A DNA stretch of 27,852 nt from an uncultured Clostridia bacterium. GTDB lineage: Bacteria > Bacillota > Clostridia > Oscillospirales > CAG-272. The notes below the pieces were generated by a model that did not search any database, was not told where the DNA came from, and saw only the letters and a list, made by a program, of their open reading frames with translations. Below, one piece after another: positions 5,468 to 12,998 of this stretch (the stretch's first letter is position 1; each line of letters opens with the position of its first letter). The stretch spans positions 1 through 27,852 of the forward strand of contig CALBLD010000156.1 in NCBI GenBank assembly GCA_937895775.1, read 5' to 3'. Position numbers and translations under genes: made by a program.

Positions 5468-6565
5468 ATGCAGATCGAAAGAATAAAGATCGACGGCATA
5501 AAGCCGTATAAGCTCAACGCAAAAGAACACCCGCAGGAGCAGATCGACCGCATAAAGGCAAGCATAAAAGAGTTCGGGTTCAACGATCCGATCGCGGTTG
5601 ACGCCGACGGCGAGGTCATCGAAGGACACGGACGGCTTGAGGCGATGAAACAGCTCGGCAGGGAATATATCGATGTCATACGCCTTTCGCACCTCACACC
5701 CGAGCAGAAACGGGCATACGTTCTCGTACACAACCGCTTAACGCTTGAAACAGGCTTTGACGACGAGCTTCTGAAGCTTGAGCTTGACGGTATCGGCAAT
5801 ATCGACATGACAGAGTTCGGCTTCGATCTGCCCGAAGAGATCGGACTGCCGGACGAGGGAAAAGAGAATTCCACCGCGAAACGACATAGTTTGAGGGTAG
5901 TGTATTTTTATAGGGGACTTAAACTACACCTTGATCTGCTTGACCGGGCGAGAACGGCGGGATTCTATCAGATGCCGACGATCGGAAAAACCGATCACAT
6001 TCCGGACGATCTTATCGGCTTCAACTACTGCCTGAACAAGGGCAACCGTGCCGCGGGGCTTCACTGCTTTATCGACGACTATCAGATCGAGCGGCTCTGG
6101 ACTTCTCCGCTTGAATACGTGGAGAAAATCCTTGAATACGACTGCTTCCTGACTCCCGATTTTTCGCTTTACACCGATATGCCGATGGCAATGAAGGTGT
6201 GGAACGTATACAGGAGCAGGCTTGTCGGACAGGTGATGCAGGACTCGGGCGTGACCGTCATTCCCACCGTATCATGGGCGGAACCCGAAACCTTTTCGTT
6301 CTGCTTTGACGGGCTTGAAAAGGGGTCGGTCGTTGCCGTAAGCACGATCGGGGTGAAAAAGAGCAAAGCGGCATTTGCCGTATGGAAAAGCGGCATGGAT
6401 GAGCTTATAAAGAGACTTGAACCGTCTGCCGTGCTTTGTTACGGCGGGGCGGTCGGATACGACTTCGGGAAGACAAAGGTGATATATTACAAGAATCATG
6501 TCACCGAACGGATGAAGGAAACAGGAGGGAGAGTAAATGGCGAAAAAGAAGAAAGACGAGCTTGA
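5468..6565 (+). CDS. ParB-like N-terminal domain fused to DUF4417
   Basis: Residues 1-~130 form a ParB/sulfiredoxin-like domain of the phage type: MQIERIKIDGIKPYKLNAKEHP, then the GHGRLEAM signature (53-60) and 'YVLVHNRLTLETGFDDELL'. Such domains bind DNA or nucleotides and often accompany phage methyltransferases and packaging genes. Residues ~160-350 match DUF4417: 'MPTIGKTDHIPDDLIGFNY', FIDDYQIERLW, LTPDFSLYTDMP, 'VIPTVSWAEPETFSFCFDG' and SVVAVSTIGVK; function unknown. The two domains usually occur as separate proteins. The linker (residues 141-153) is encoded by an AT-rich 36-base CRISPR-repeat-like sequence. The start ATG 5468 fits the family N-terminus, although its ribosome binding site is poor. 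The 3' end overlaps the next gene by 29 bases. Confidence 0.8.
   Translation: MQIERIKIDGIKPYKLNAKEHPQEQIDRIKASIKEFGFNDPIAVDADGEVIEGHGRLEAMKQLGREYIDVIRLSHLTPEQKRAYVLVHNRLTLETGFDDELLKLELDGIGNIDMTEFGFDLPEEIGLPDEGKENSTAKRHSLRVVYFYRGLKLHLDLLDRARTAGFYQMPTIGKTDHIPDDLIGFNYCLNKGNRAAGLHCFIDDYQIERLWTSPLEYVEKILEYDCFLTPDFSLYTDMPMAMKVWNVYRSRLVGQVMQDSGVTVIPTVSWAEPETFSFCFDGLEKGSVVAVSTIGVKKSKAAFAVWKSGMDELIKRLEPSAVLCYGGAVGYDFGKTKVIYYKNHVTERMKETGGRVNGEKEERRA
5889..5924 (+). repeat. solitary type II CRISPR-repeat-like sequence
   Basis: Exactly 36 bases begin GTTTGAGGGTAGTG and end GGGGACTTAAAC. This is the length and terminal signature (GTTTgAG...AAAC) of type II CRISPR repeats from Bacillota. The ends are partly complementary (TAGTTTGAG / CTTAAACTA with one G-U). 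By count, 13 of 36 bases are G or C, well below the flanking gene. Its codons (AGT, TTG, GTA, CTA) are unlike the neighbours. No second copy lies within reach on either side, so this is not an array. Similarity to host repeats is from recognition and needs a search. Confidence 0.55.
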
Positions 6566-6830
6566 GCCGGTTGCGGAAGAGAAAAACGAGCCTGCAAAAG
6601 ACGAAGAGCTTACACCGGTCACGGACGAAGATGATGACGAAGAGATGGATGCTATTGTCAAGGAGGCTATTGCCGAAGGGATCGCACTGTATGACAAGCT
6701 CATGGAAGAGGCTAAAAAAGGTCCCGAACCCGAGCTTGACGACATGACAAAAGAACTGCTCGCCGCCAAAACGATGGAAGAACGTCTGAAAATTCTTGAC
6801 AAGTACGATGCCACACTTTGGTGTGAGTAA
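6537..6830 (+). CDS. small acidic phage protein
   Basis: The 97-residue protein starts with a basic patch (MAKKKK) and is then strongly acidic (EDDDEEMD near residue 35). It appears wholly helical, with no membrane segment or Cys cluster. AGGAGGGAG about eight bases before ATG 6537 is the strongest ribosome binding site in this part of the window, so it is probably made in quantity. The start lies inside the end of the ParB/DUF4417 gene, and a terminator closes the unit just downstream. No family is recognised. Confidence 0.65.
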   Translation: MAKKKKDELEPVAEEKNEPAKDEELTPVTDEDDDEEMDAIVKEAIAEGIALYDKLMEEAKKGPEPELDDMTKELLAAKTMEERLKILDKYDATLWCE

Positions 6831-6852
6831 ATAAAAAACAAAAAAATACCCG

Positions 6853-6880
6853 AAAAAGATCGCTTATGCGGTCTTTTTTT
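6853..6880 (+). terminator. intrinsic terminator
   Basis: AAGATCGC and GCGGTCTT pair around TTAT with one G-U, preceded by an A-run and followed by seven T. It ends the ParB/acidic-protein unit 24 bases before the next gene's start. No separate promoter is visible in those 24 bases. Confidence 0.8.
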
Positions 6881-6903
6881 GTTGCAATCGAAAGGAGAAG
6901 AAC

Positions 6904-7575
6904 ATGGGCGGAAGGGGAGCAAACAGCGGATACGGAGGCGGAATGAGCACCGGGAACAACGGAAGAGGTCCGAGCCGTTTTATCGACAAGACGGCAAAAT
7001 ACAAGGGCATGACAATGCATCAGTTCGAAAATGCGATCAGAGACAAGAAGGTCGAATATATCGGCATTTACGACAAGGACGGCAAGCTGATTGTCGCGGG
7101 AACGTCGGAGAACTCACATGCGGTGGCGATACCGAGGCATCACCCGGATTTTGATAAAGCTTACACGCTTACCCACAATCATCCGTATGCGCCGAGCGAC
7201 GATCCGGAAAGGATGATCGGCGGGACATTTTCGACGGCGGACGTGCGAAATCACATCAAGCTCGATCTCAAAGGCGAAACACGTGCCGTGTCGAACGGAC
7301 CGAACGAAAACACATACATATTCAGAGCAAAGCCGGGTGTCAAGCAGGACACTGCGGCTTTTTTAAAACATGCGGATCAGGCGGATGCATCATGGAGGGC
7401 GGCGGCAAGGCTCACGGTCAAAAGTGCGGAGGACAGGCTTGCAAAGCAGAAGCGGGCGTTGCCGACACGCCGGGAAAATCAGATCATTCTCGGTGTAGCC
7501 AAACATGCATGGAAGAGCGACGAGGTGGCAAAAAGCGGTTACGAGTATGTCGAGATCAAGAAAAAGCATTGGTAA
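6904..7575 (+). CDS. phage protein with JAMM-like HNHP...SxxD motif
   Basis: The 223-residue protein opens with a Gly-rich MGGRGANSGYGGG segment common in phage virion-associated proteins. Its centre carries LTHNHP (89-94) and, 15 residues on, GTFSTADV with Ser110 and Asp113. That is H-x-H-P plus S-x-x-D, the metal-binding core of JAB/JAMM metalloproteases, with a longer insertion than usual. Similar HNHP...GTFS..D modules occur in phage morphogenesis and toxin-related proteins. The C-terminal third is basic and helical. AAAGGAG precedes ATG 6904. Its place ahead of the terminase genes suggests a packaging- or capsid-linked role, or an injected effector; neither is shown. Confidence 0.6.
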   Translation: MGGRGANSGYGGGMSTGNNGRGPSRFIDKTAKYKGMTMHQFENAIRDKKVEYIGIYDKDGKLIVAGTSENSHAVAIPRHHPDFDKAYTLTHNHPYAPSDDPERMIGGTFSTADVRNHIKLDLKGETRAVSNGPNENTYIFRAKPGVKQDTAAFLKHADQADASWRAAARLTVKSAEDRLAKQKRALPTRRENQIILGVAKHAWKSDEVAKSGYEYVEIKKKHW

Positions 7576-7625
7576 GAGGCTTTTTGTCTGCGCCGCGCGA
7601 AAAACAACGGGCAAGGGTGGTGTGA

Positions 7626-8057
7626 ATGAACCCGAAAAGCATAGAAAATCTCAAAAAGGGGGAAGCGACGCAGTTCAACAGTGAAACAGCGGCGATAAAC
7701 GGGCGCAAGGGCGGCACGGCAACCGGGCAGAAAAGACGGGCGGCGCAGAGAGAGCGCGAAGAATGGGCAATCCTGCTCGAAATGGCTATGAACGAGGGAA
7801 AACCGCAGAAAATAAAGAATCTGCGGGAGGCAAATGCAAAGAATCTCACTGTAAGCACGGCGATGAAAGTAAAGCTCATTGCGGCGGCACTCAAAGGGGA
7901 CATACGGGCATACGAGTGCATAATGAAATACTCGGGCGCCGACGATCCCGAAGCCGCACAGCCCGAAGAAATTCCGCAGGACAATGAATTTACCGACGCG
8001 CTGAACAGGGCGGCATCCGAGGTCTGGAAAGATGAAACCGAGAAAAAACAGCTTTAA
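7626..8057 (+). CDS. putative terminase small subunit
   Basis: This 143-residue protein is directly upstream of, and overlaps, the large terminase gene. Its N-terminus (MNPKSIENLKKGEATQFNSE) and GRKGGTATGQKRR patch match the KGxG-type small terminase/DUF5681-like proteins of Bacillota phages. The rest is helical. It would recognise the phage packaging site and regulate the large subunit. No classical helix-turn-helix is obvious, so the call rests on N-terminal pattern, size and position. The 26-base overlap with the downstream gene implies coupled translation. Confidence 0.7.
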   Translation: MNPKSIENLKKGEATQFNSETAAINGRKGGTATGQKRRAAQREREEWAILLEMAMNEGKPQKIKNLREANAKNLTVSTAMKVKLIAAALKGDIRAYECIMKYSGADDPEAAQPEEIPQDNEFTDALNRAASEVWKDETEKKQL

Positions 8058-9366
8058 ATGGCAACCGTTCAGCAGAAAACAGCTGAAGGTCATGACATGG
8101 TGGTGCGAAAGTTCGCCATACCGCGACTATGACGGCATTATCGCCGACGGAGCGGTCAGAAGCGGCAAGACGGTCAGCATGGCGGCATCGTTCGTATGCT
8201 GGGCTACGGAATGCTTCGACGGCACCGATTTCGCGCTCTGCGGCAAGACGGTCGGGAGTCTCCGCCGCAACGTACTGAACACGCTGAAGGGACAGCTTGA
8301 CGGTCTCGGGATGTCTTACGAGGAAAAGCGGACCGAGAACCTCATAGTCATAAGCAGAGGCGGGCAGACAAATTATTTTTACTGCTTCGGCGGCAAAGAC
8401 GAAAGCTCGCAGGACCTTATACAGGGTATGACGCTCGGCGGGATTCTCTTCGACGAGGTTGCGCTCATGCCGCAGAGCTTTGTAGCGCAGGGCGAGGCGA
8501 GATGTTCGCTTCCGGGCGCGAAAATCTGGTACAACTGCAACCCGAAGGGTCCGACTCACTTCTTCAAGAAGGAGTATGTCGATCTCGCCGAAGAAAAGAG
8601 GCTTTTATATCTGCATTTCACCATGGAGGACAATCTCACTCTGACCGAAAAGATCAGAGAAAGGTACAGACGCATGTTCACGGGCGTCTTTTTTCAGCGC
8701 AACATTCTCGGGCTGTGGGTGACAGCCGAAGGAAAGATATACACCTCATTCGGCGAGGCGAACATCATACAGAAATCCGACTGGTATGCGACCGACGCTT
8801 CCGGGCGGTACACGCATCCGATCAGGAACAGCATATCGATCGTCACAATGGGGGTTGACTTCGGCGGGAACAAGTCATCGCACGCCTTTTGCCTTACGGG
8901 ATTCACCCGCGGACTGCACCGGCTTGTCACACTCAAAGAAAAGCGCATAAAAGACGAGCTGACCCCGGCGGAGCTTGACGACGCATTTATCTCGTTCGTG
9001 AAGGAGTGCCGTGCCGAATATCCGCAGCTTGTCGAGATATTCTGCGACAGTGCGGAGCAGGTGCTTATCCGGGGACTGCGCACTGCGGCGAGGAACAACA
9101 GGCTCCCCGTGGCGATAAAAAACGCGCGCAAGGGCGAGATAATCGACCGCATACGCTTTTACTGCACCATGCAGGGACAGCTCCGGCACCTCATAATAAG
9201 CGACTGTACCGAGACGATACAGGCGTTCGAAACGGCTGTCTGGGACGAGGACAAAGAGGATGTCAGACTTGACGACGGAAGCACGAACATCGACAGTCTT
9301 GACGCACAGGAATACAGCAGCGAGCAGTTCATGACTGCAATGATGGATTTATCGGGAAAGGGATAA
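8032..9366 (+). CDS. terL: terminase large subunit
   Basis: The 444-residue packaging motor is intact. The Walker A is GAVRSGKT (40-47), the Walker B is GILFDE with Asp141 and Glu142, and the coupling motif YNCNPKGPTHFFKKEY follows (167-182). The C-terminal RNase H-like nuclease has MGVDFGGN (Asp276), IFCDSAEQ (Asp339) and NIDSLDAQEYSSE (Asp421 or 424), the acidic triad expected for cutting concatemers. It pumps DNA into the prohead through the portal encoded next. The start ATG 8032 lies within the end of the small-subunit gene. It resembles the PBSX/SPP1-type terminases, which often use headful packaging; this last point is inference. Confidence 0.95.
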   Translation: MKPRKNSFKWQPFSRKQLKVMTWWCESSPYRDYDGIIADGAVRSGKTVSMAASFVCWATECFDGTDFALCGKTVGSLRRNVLNTLKGQLDGLGMSYEEKRTENLIVISRGGQTNYFYCFGGKDESSQDLIQGMTLGGILFDEVALMPQSFVAQGEARCSLPGAKIWYNCNPKGPTHFFKKEYVDLAEEKRLLYLHFTMEDNLTLTEKIRERYRRMFTGVFFQRNILGLWVTAEGKIYTSFGEANIIQKSDWYATDASGRYTHPIRNSISIVTMGVDFGGNKSSHAFCLTGFTRGLHRLVTLKEKRIKDELTPAELDDAFISFVKECRAEYPQLVEIFCDSAEQVLIRGLRTAARNNRLPVAIKNARKGEIIDRIRFYCTMQGQLRHLIISDCTETIQAFETAVWDEDKEDVRLDDGSTNIDSLDAQEYSSEQFMTAMMDLSGKG

Positions 9367-9372
9367 AACGAC

Positions 9373-10899
9373 ATGGATTCAAGAGTTATCGCATATCTGC
9401 AGAGCAGGCAGATCAAAGTCATACAGGAGGACATCGGGCAGAAGCTCGACACATGGCGGGACTGGTATCGCGGAAAGGTTGAGACATTCCACAATTACAG
9501 CGTGTATCAGGGCAAGGAAAAACTCCGGCTGGAAAGGAAAAGTCTCGGCATGGCGGCAAGAGCGGCGCAGAGATGGGCGGATCTTCTGCTCAACGAAAAG
9601 GTCGAGATCAACATAAACGACGCATACACCGAGAAAAAAGCCGCAGAGCTTCTGCACAGCGTGAACTTTTACGTGCGCGGCAACAACCTCATAGAAACCG
9701 CTTTCGCAATGGGAGGCGGTTTTTTCATACAGTATTTCGACGGCAAAAAGACGGCGCAGAAGTATGTCGGACAGGAATTTATGTACCCGATCACATACGA
9801 CAGCGGCAGGCTCACCGAGGCGGCGTTCAGCACCCGCAAATATCTCGGCGGCAGGGAGTACGTCTATCTTGAGACGCATCTGCTTGACGACAACGGTGAG
9901 TATGTCGTTGACAATCTGCTCTTACAGTCTGACGGCGGCGGACTGAAAGAGGTCGGGGCGGGGCTGTACGAACAGTATTCGATTCTGCCGAAGTGGGAGA
10001 CGCACAGCAGTATGCCGCTCTTCCAGATGGTGCGTCCGAACGTCGCAAACCGCGACAACTTCAACTCCCCGTACGGAACAAGCGTTTTTGCCGGGGCGAT
10101 CGACATACTCAAAGTTATAGACACGATATACGACAGCTATTACAAAGAGTTTCTGCTCGGCAAAAAGCGCATATTTGTCAAGGACGGTGTGTCGAACATC
10201 AATTTCGACAAGGAAACCGGGGAGACGATCGACGTCTTCGACCCGAACGACGAGGTTTTTTACAGGCTTCCGGGCGAGGACGGTGATCCGCCGCTCACCG
10301 AAAGCAATCCGGTACTGCGCACATCCGATCACGACGCCGCTTTGCAGACACAGCTCAACCTCTTCTCGCAGGCGGTCGGCATGGGATCGAACGCCTTCAA
10401 GTGGGATGCAAACGGCGCGGCAACGGCTACACAGATCATAAGCGAGAACAGCGAGATGTTCCGCACGCTTAAAAAGCACGAGGCACTGCTCTCGGACGCG
10501 ATAATTCAGATGGTGCGCGGTCTGCTCTTCATAGAGGCGACCTTCGGCGGCGACCGCGCGATAAAGACGGATGCCGACATTACCGTCAACTTCGACGATT
10601 CGATAATCGAGGACACGGGCGAGATCAGACGTCAGGCAATGCTCGAATACAATGCCGGGCTTATCGATGCGGTCGAGTATTACATGACCGTCTTCAAGAT
10701 GACCGAAGAACAGGCGATCGCATACAGAGACCGACTGCTCGAACGCGCACAGCCGATCGAAGAAGAGCCGGAACCCGAAGGAGACGACGAAAACGAGGGC
10801 GAGGACAACGAAAAGAACGGAGACGGGCAAAGATCGGGTGACAGGAAGAAAGACCCGGGAAAACCCGAAAATGACGGCGAGGGGAATGACGGCGAATGA
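9373..10899 (+). CDS. SPP1 Gp6-like portal protein
   Basis: The 508-residue protein matches the SPP1-type portal family. It has an N-terminal 'KLDTWRDWYRGKVETFHNY' segment, 'GMAARAAQRWADLLLNEKVE', and a central region with VIDTIYDSYYKEF and KKRIFVKDG. The C-terminal stem and crown helices include 'GMGSNAFKWDANGAATATQI' and 'YYMTVFKMTEEQAIAYRDRL'. It ends in a very acidic, disordered tail (EEEPEPEGDDENEGED and on). It forms the dodecameric vertex ring through which DNA is packaged and ejected. It follows terL by six bases and overlaps the minor capsid gene by four. Confidence 0.92.
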   Translation: MDSRVIAYLQSRQIKVIQEDIGQKLDTWRDWYRGKVETFHNYSVYQGKEKLRLERKSLGMAARAAQRWADLLLNEKVEININDAYTEKKAAELLHSVNFYVRGNNLIETAFAMGGGFFIQYFDGKKTAQKYVGQEFMYPITYDSGRLTEAAFSTRKYLGGREYVYLETHLLDDNGEYVVDNLLLQSDGGGLKEVGAGLYEQYSILPKWETHSSMPLFQMVRPNVANRDNFNSPYGTSVFAGAIDILKVIDTIYDSYYKEFLLGKKRIFVKDGVSNINFDKETGETIDVFDPNDEVFYRLPGEDGDPPLTESNPVLRTSDHDAALQTQLNLFSQAVGMGSNAFKWDANGAATATQIISENSEMFRTLKKHEALLSDAIIQMVRGLLFIEATFGGDRAIKTDADITVNFDDSIIEDTGEIRRQAMLEYNAGLIDAVEYYMTVFKMTEEQAIAYRDRLLERAQPIEEEPEPEGDDENEGEDNEKNGDGQRSGDRKKDPGKPENDGEGNDGE

Positions 10900-12029
10900 G
10901 TGCCATCGATGAACTTGACCGACTGACAAAGCCGATCGTCGATATTTACGGGGAAATCGAGCTTGAACTGCTGGAGGCGATTGCGAAGCGGTTCGACACA
11001 TACGACGCTCTCGGCGGCACTCTCGAATGGCAGATAAAGAAGCTTGACGAGATGGGCGCACTCAATGCCGAGACAACCCGTATTATCGCAAAGCGGAGCA
11101 GAAAGAGCGAAAAAGAGATAAAAAAGATGCTCCGGAGTGCTGGCTTTGCGAATGTTGACAAGCCCGCACTGAAAAAGGCGTACAGATCGGGTGCGATCGA
11201 TGTCGATCCCGATGCGATAATGAAAAGTCCGGTCATGCGCTCGACGATCGAGGACAGCTACAGGGAACTGCGGGACAGCTTCCGTCTGATAAACACAAAG
11301 GCACTGGAGAGCGCAAAACAGGAGTACATGACCGTCATCAACAAGGCATACATAGATGTGTCATCCGGAGTTTACGATTACAATACCGCAATAAAAAAGG
11401 CTCTGCGGGGCATGGCGGCAAACGGCATCACGGGTGCGACCTACCGCCGCGGCGGAAAGACGGTAAAGTACAGCATCGAGGCGGCAGTCAGGCGGGACAC
11501 GCTGACCGCCGTGCATCAGACCGCCAACAAAAACAGTTGCACGCTCGCAAAGGAGATCGGAGCCGGATATGTCGAGGTCAGCTCGCATGCGGGTGCACGC
11601 ACTCACCCGACAAACCATATCGCAAACCATGCATGGTGGCAGGGCAAGGTGTACAAGATCGACGGTTTCGACGAAAAATACGGCAATCTGAAGAACAACA
11701 CGGGGTACCCCGACGATATACTCGGACTCGGCGGCGTGAACTGCCGTCACAGAATCTATCCGTTCATTCCGGGCGTTTCCGAGCCTGTCGCCGCGCATTA
11801 CGACGAAAACGAGGCGGAGCGGCAATATAGGCTCACGCAGATGCAGAGAGCAAAGGAACGCAAAATCAGGGCAGTGAAAAAGGAAATCGCGGTTGCAAAG
11901 GCATCCGGACAGCCGACAAAGGAGCTTGACGCAAAGCTCCGCACGCTTTATACCGACATGATCGACTTCTGCAAGGAAAACGGGCTTACAAGAGAGTTCA
12001 GCCGTGAAATGATACAAGGCGAGAGCTGA
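10896..12029 (+). CDS. minor capsid / head morphogenesis protein (Phage_min_cap2)
   Basis: The 377-residue product resembles the minor capsid protein 2 family that follows the portal in many Bacillota phages. Helical N-terminal half; 'RRDTLTAVHQTANKNS', 'VEVSSHAGARTHPTNHIANH', 'WWQGKVYKIDG' and 'GLGGVNCRHRIYPFIPG' are the conserved core, with several His and a Cys that may bind metal. The C-terminus is a coiled-coil helix (KERKIRAVKKEIAVAKASG) and a short basic tail. It is thought to reside inside the head and may be ejected with DNA. ATG 10896 overlaps the portal stop. It ends the first late-gene block, followed by a bidirectional terminator. Confidence 0.9.
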   Translation: MSAIDELDRLTKPIVDIYGEIELELLEAIAKRFDTYDALGGTLEWQIKKLDEMGALNAETTRIIAKRSRKSEKEIKKMLRSAGFANVDKPALKKAYRSGAIDVDPDAIMKSPVMRSTIEDSYRELRDSFRLINTKALESAKQEYMTVINKAYIDVSSGVYDYNTAIKKALRGMAANGITGATYRRGGKTVKYSIEAAVRRDTLTAVHQTANKNSCTLAKEIGAGYVEVSSHAGARTHPTNHIANHAWWQGKVYKIDGFDEKYGNLKNNTGYPDDILGLGGVNCRHRIYPFIPGVSEPVAAHYDENEAERQYRLTQMQRAKERKIRAVKKEIAVAKASGQPTKELDAKLRTLYTDMIDFCKENGLTREFSREMIQGES

Positions 12030-12041
12030 ACCGTACAGCAT

Positions 12042-12091
12042 AAAAAAAGCCCCGCCAAGAGCGGGTAGCTCAAAGCGGGACTTCTTTTTAT
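12042..12091. terminator. bidirectional terminator between convergent genes
   Basis: AAGCCCCGC (12047-12055) and GCGGGACTT (12075-12083) form a stem with one mismatch. A seven-A run lies to the left and a T-rich run (CTTTTTATTT) to the right, so it can stop transcription in both directions. It separates the rightward minor-capsid gene from the leftward xre gene. Confidence 0.75.
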
Positions 12092-12309
12092 TTAGCGGCG
12101 GGTACAACCGCCAGATCACAGCCAAGAGCGGCGGCAACCTTTAAGAGGGTATCAAGCTGGGGCGTGGTTTTCTTGCTCTCAAACCGGGCAATAACCGACT
12201 GCGTAAGGCAAGTTGCTTGCGCCAATTCCTTTTGCGTCATGCCCTGACTGCGTCGCTGTTCGATCAGCAGATCAATGATATCAGCGCAATTCTCAGACAC
12301 CGGACACAC
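12088..12309 (-). CDS. XRE-family helix-turn-helix regulator
   Basis: The 73-residue protein is essentially one XRE/Cro-like HTH: 'RRSQGMTQKELAQATCLTQ', SVIARFESKKTTPQ and LDTLLKVAAALGCDLAV. This domain binds short palindromic operators as a dimer. The frame begins at GTG 12309 after AGGGGG, overlapping the end of the DUF2442 gene by 17 bases. A second in-frame GTG three codons on is possible. It is third in a leftward operon (DUF4160, DUF2442, XRE) and is the likely autorepressor of the operon promoter, where two 14-base palindromes flank the -35. It resembles HigA-type antitoxins. Confidence 0.85.
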   Translation of the reverse strand: MCPVSENCADIIDLLIEQRRSQGMTQKELAQATCLTQSVIARFESKKTTPQLDTLLKVAAALGCDLAVVPAAK

Positions 12310-12658
12310 CCCCTACCGGGACACTGTCAATGTAGCAACTGTCCGGGCATAGGTCAACCTTGTTGCTCCACACCTTGCCGCTGTCAATGCTTGGGTCAAT
12401 ATCCCACGCTATGCAATGGGTATCATCCACATAGACGCGACGGAAGTTCTCCGGCTTAATAAACGGCTCAAATACCGTGCCTTCTTTAAGGAGCGGACGC
12501 ATATCGTAAAGCCGTTTTTCGCCGTTGTCAAAGCTGATCGTCAATGTGAAGTCGTTGTTCGGCACGACCCCGGTAATTCTCTTTTTGCCGGCGGCAAAGT
12601 ATTCCGCCGTTTTGCGGTCAAAGCCTTTAGAGAGATAATATTCTACTGTGTTCGCCAT
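12293..12658 (-). CDS. DUF2442 protein
   Basis: This 121-residue protein carries a DUF2442 domain: 'FTLTISFDNGEKRLYDMRPLL', 'FEPFIKPENFRRVYVDD' and IAWDIDPSID...VDLCPDSCY. An N-terminal segment (YYLSKGFDRKTAEYFAAGKK) replaces the usual short start. DUF2442 genes commonly pair with DUF4160 genes in mobile DNA and are treated as predicted toxin-antitoxin-like pairs; biochemical function is not settled. GGAGG is nine bases upstream of ATG. It lies 24 bases after the DUF4160 gene, and the gap holds a hairpin over that gene's stop. Confidence 0.85.
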   Translation of the reverse strand: MANTVEYYLSKGFDRKTAEYFAAGKKRITGVVPNNDFTLTISFDNGEKRLYDMRPLLKEGTVFEPFIKPENFRRVYVDDTHCIAWDIDPSIDSGKVWSNKVDLCPDSCYIDSVPVGGVSGV

Positions 12659-12675
12659 ATTCTCACCTCCGGGAA

Positions 12676-12697
12676 GAGCCGCTTATTTCAGCGGCTC
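12676..12697 (-). other. hairpin over the DUF4160 stop codon
   Basis: GAGCCGCT (12676-12683) and AGCGGCTC (12690-12697) form a perfect 8-bp stem with a six-base loop. The loop and arms include the DUF4160 stop codon, and the hairpin sits just upstream of the DUF2442 ribosome binding site. There is no T-run, so termination is unlikely. Confidence 0.55.
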
Positions 12698-12943
12698 GAT
12701 TGCGAACAGCTCCTGCTGTCCTCTTGCAAGCTCCCAGTTTTCCCGCAGCTCTTCCTGATGAAAAGCCGCCCAGCCCAAGAGCATTTTTAACTGTTTGGAT
12801 GGCATTGTTCCTTCCAGAACTTCCAGTTCCTCAATAGAAACGAGGATTTCAGACCCACCATAGAACGCGTGAAAGTGGGGCGGCATGTGATCTCTCCAAT
12901 AGATACAAATCTTGATACCCCGAAACATTGAAATTGTCGGCAT
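12683..12943 (-). CDS. DUF4160 protein
   Basis: An 86-residue DUF4160 protein with the diagnostic N-terminus MPTISMFRGIKICIYWRDH, followed by PPHFHAFYGG, a His-rich segment that could be catalytic or metal-binding. EILVSIEELEVLEGTMP and a C-terminal helix 'LLGWAAFHQEELRENWE' complete the fold. The family is small, frequently phage- or island-borne, and generally found beside DUF2442. It is the first gene of the leftward operon, with AAAGGAG nine bases before ATG. A toxin role is plausible from context, but not shown by the sequence. Confidence 0.85.
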   Translation of the reverse strand: MPTISMFRGIKICIYWRDHMPPHFHAFYGGSEILVSIEELEVLEGTMPSKQLKMLLGWAAFHQEELRENWELARGQQELFAIEPLK

Positions 12944-12969
12944 TTGCTCATCTCCTTTACTGTGCTTAT

Positions 12970-12998
12970 ATTATAGCACATTCGCTATTAAATGTCAA
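12970..12998 (-). promoter_or_regulatory. consensus promoter of the DUF4160-DUF2442-xre operon
   Basis: Read leftward, TTGACA (12998-12993), a 17-base spacer and TATAAT (12975-12970) match the sigma-A consensus exactly. The start site would be near 12963, about 20 bases before the DUF4160 start codon. This gives the module transcription independent of the phage late genes. Confidence 0.9.
12974..12987. promoter_or_regulatory. operator palindrome 1
   Basis: TAGCACATTCGCTA has matching TAGC/GCTA ends around a six-base centre. It overlaps the first two bases of the -10 and lies in the spacer. It is nearly identical to the second palindrome 25 bases away, so the pair probably binds the XRE protein. 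Confidence 0.65.

Noticed and set aside
5218..5511. 97-codon open frame across the leader at 5218-5511
   Set aside because: It overlaps both neighbours, lacks a ribosome binding site, and its product looks random. The 5330-5464 frame is better placed and composed.
5800..6100. A full CRISPR array around 5889
   Set aside because: Only one repeat-like unit is present; no second copy lies within several hundred bases on either strand, and no cas genes or leader are seen.
12787..12981. Minus-strand 64-codon frame over DUF4160
   Set aside because: It overlaps the DUF4160 gene in another frame and would start at the promoter's transcription start region, without family resemblance.
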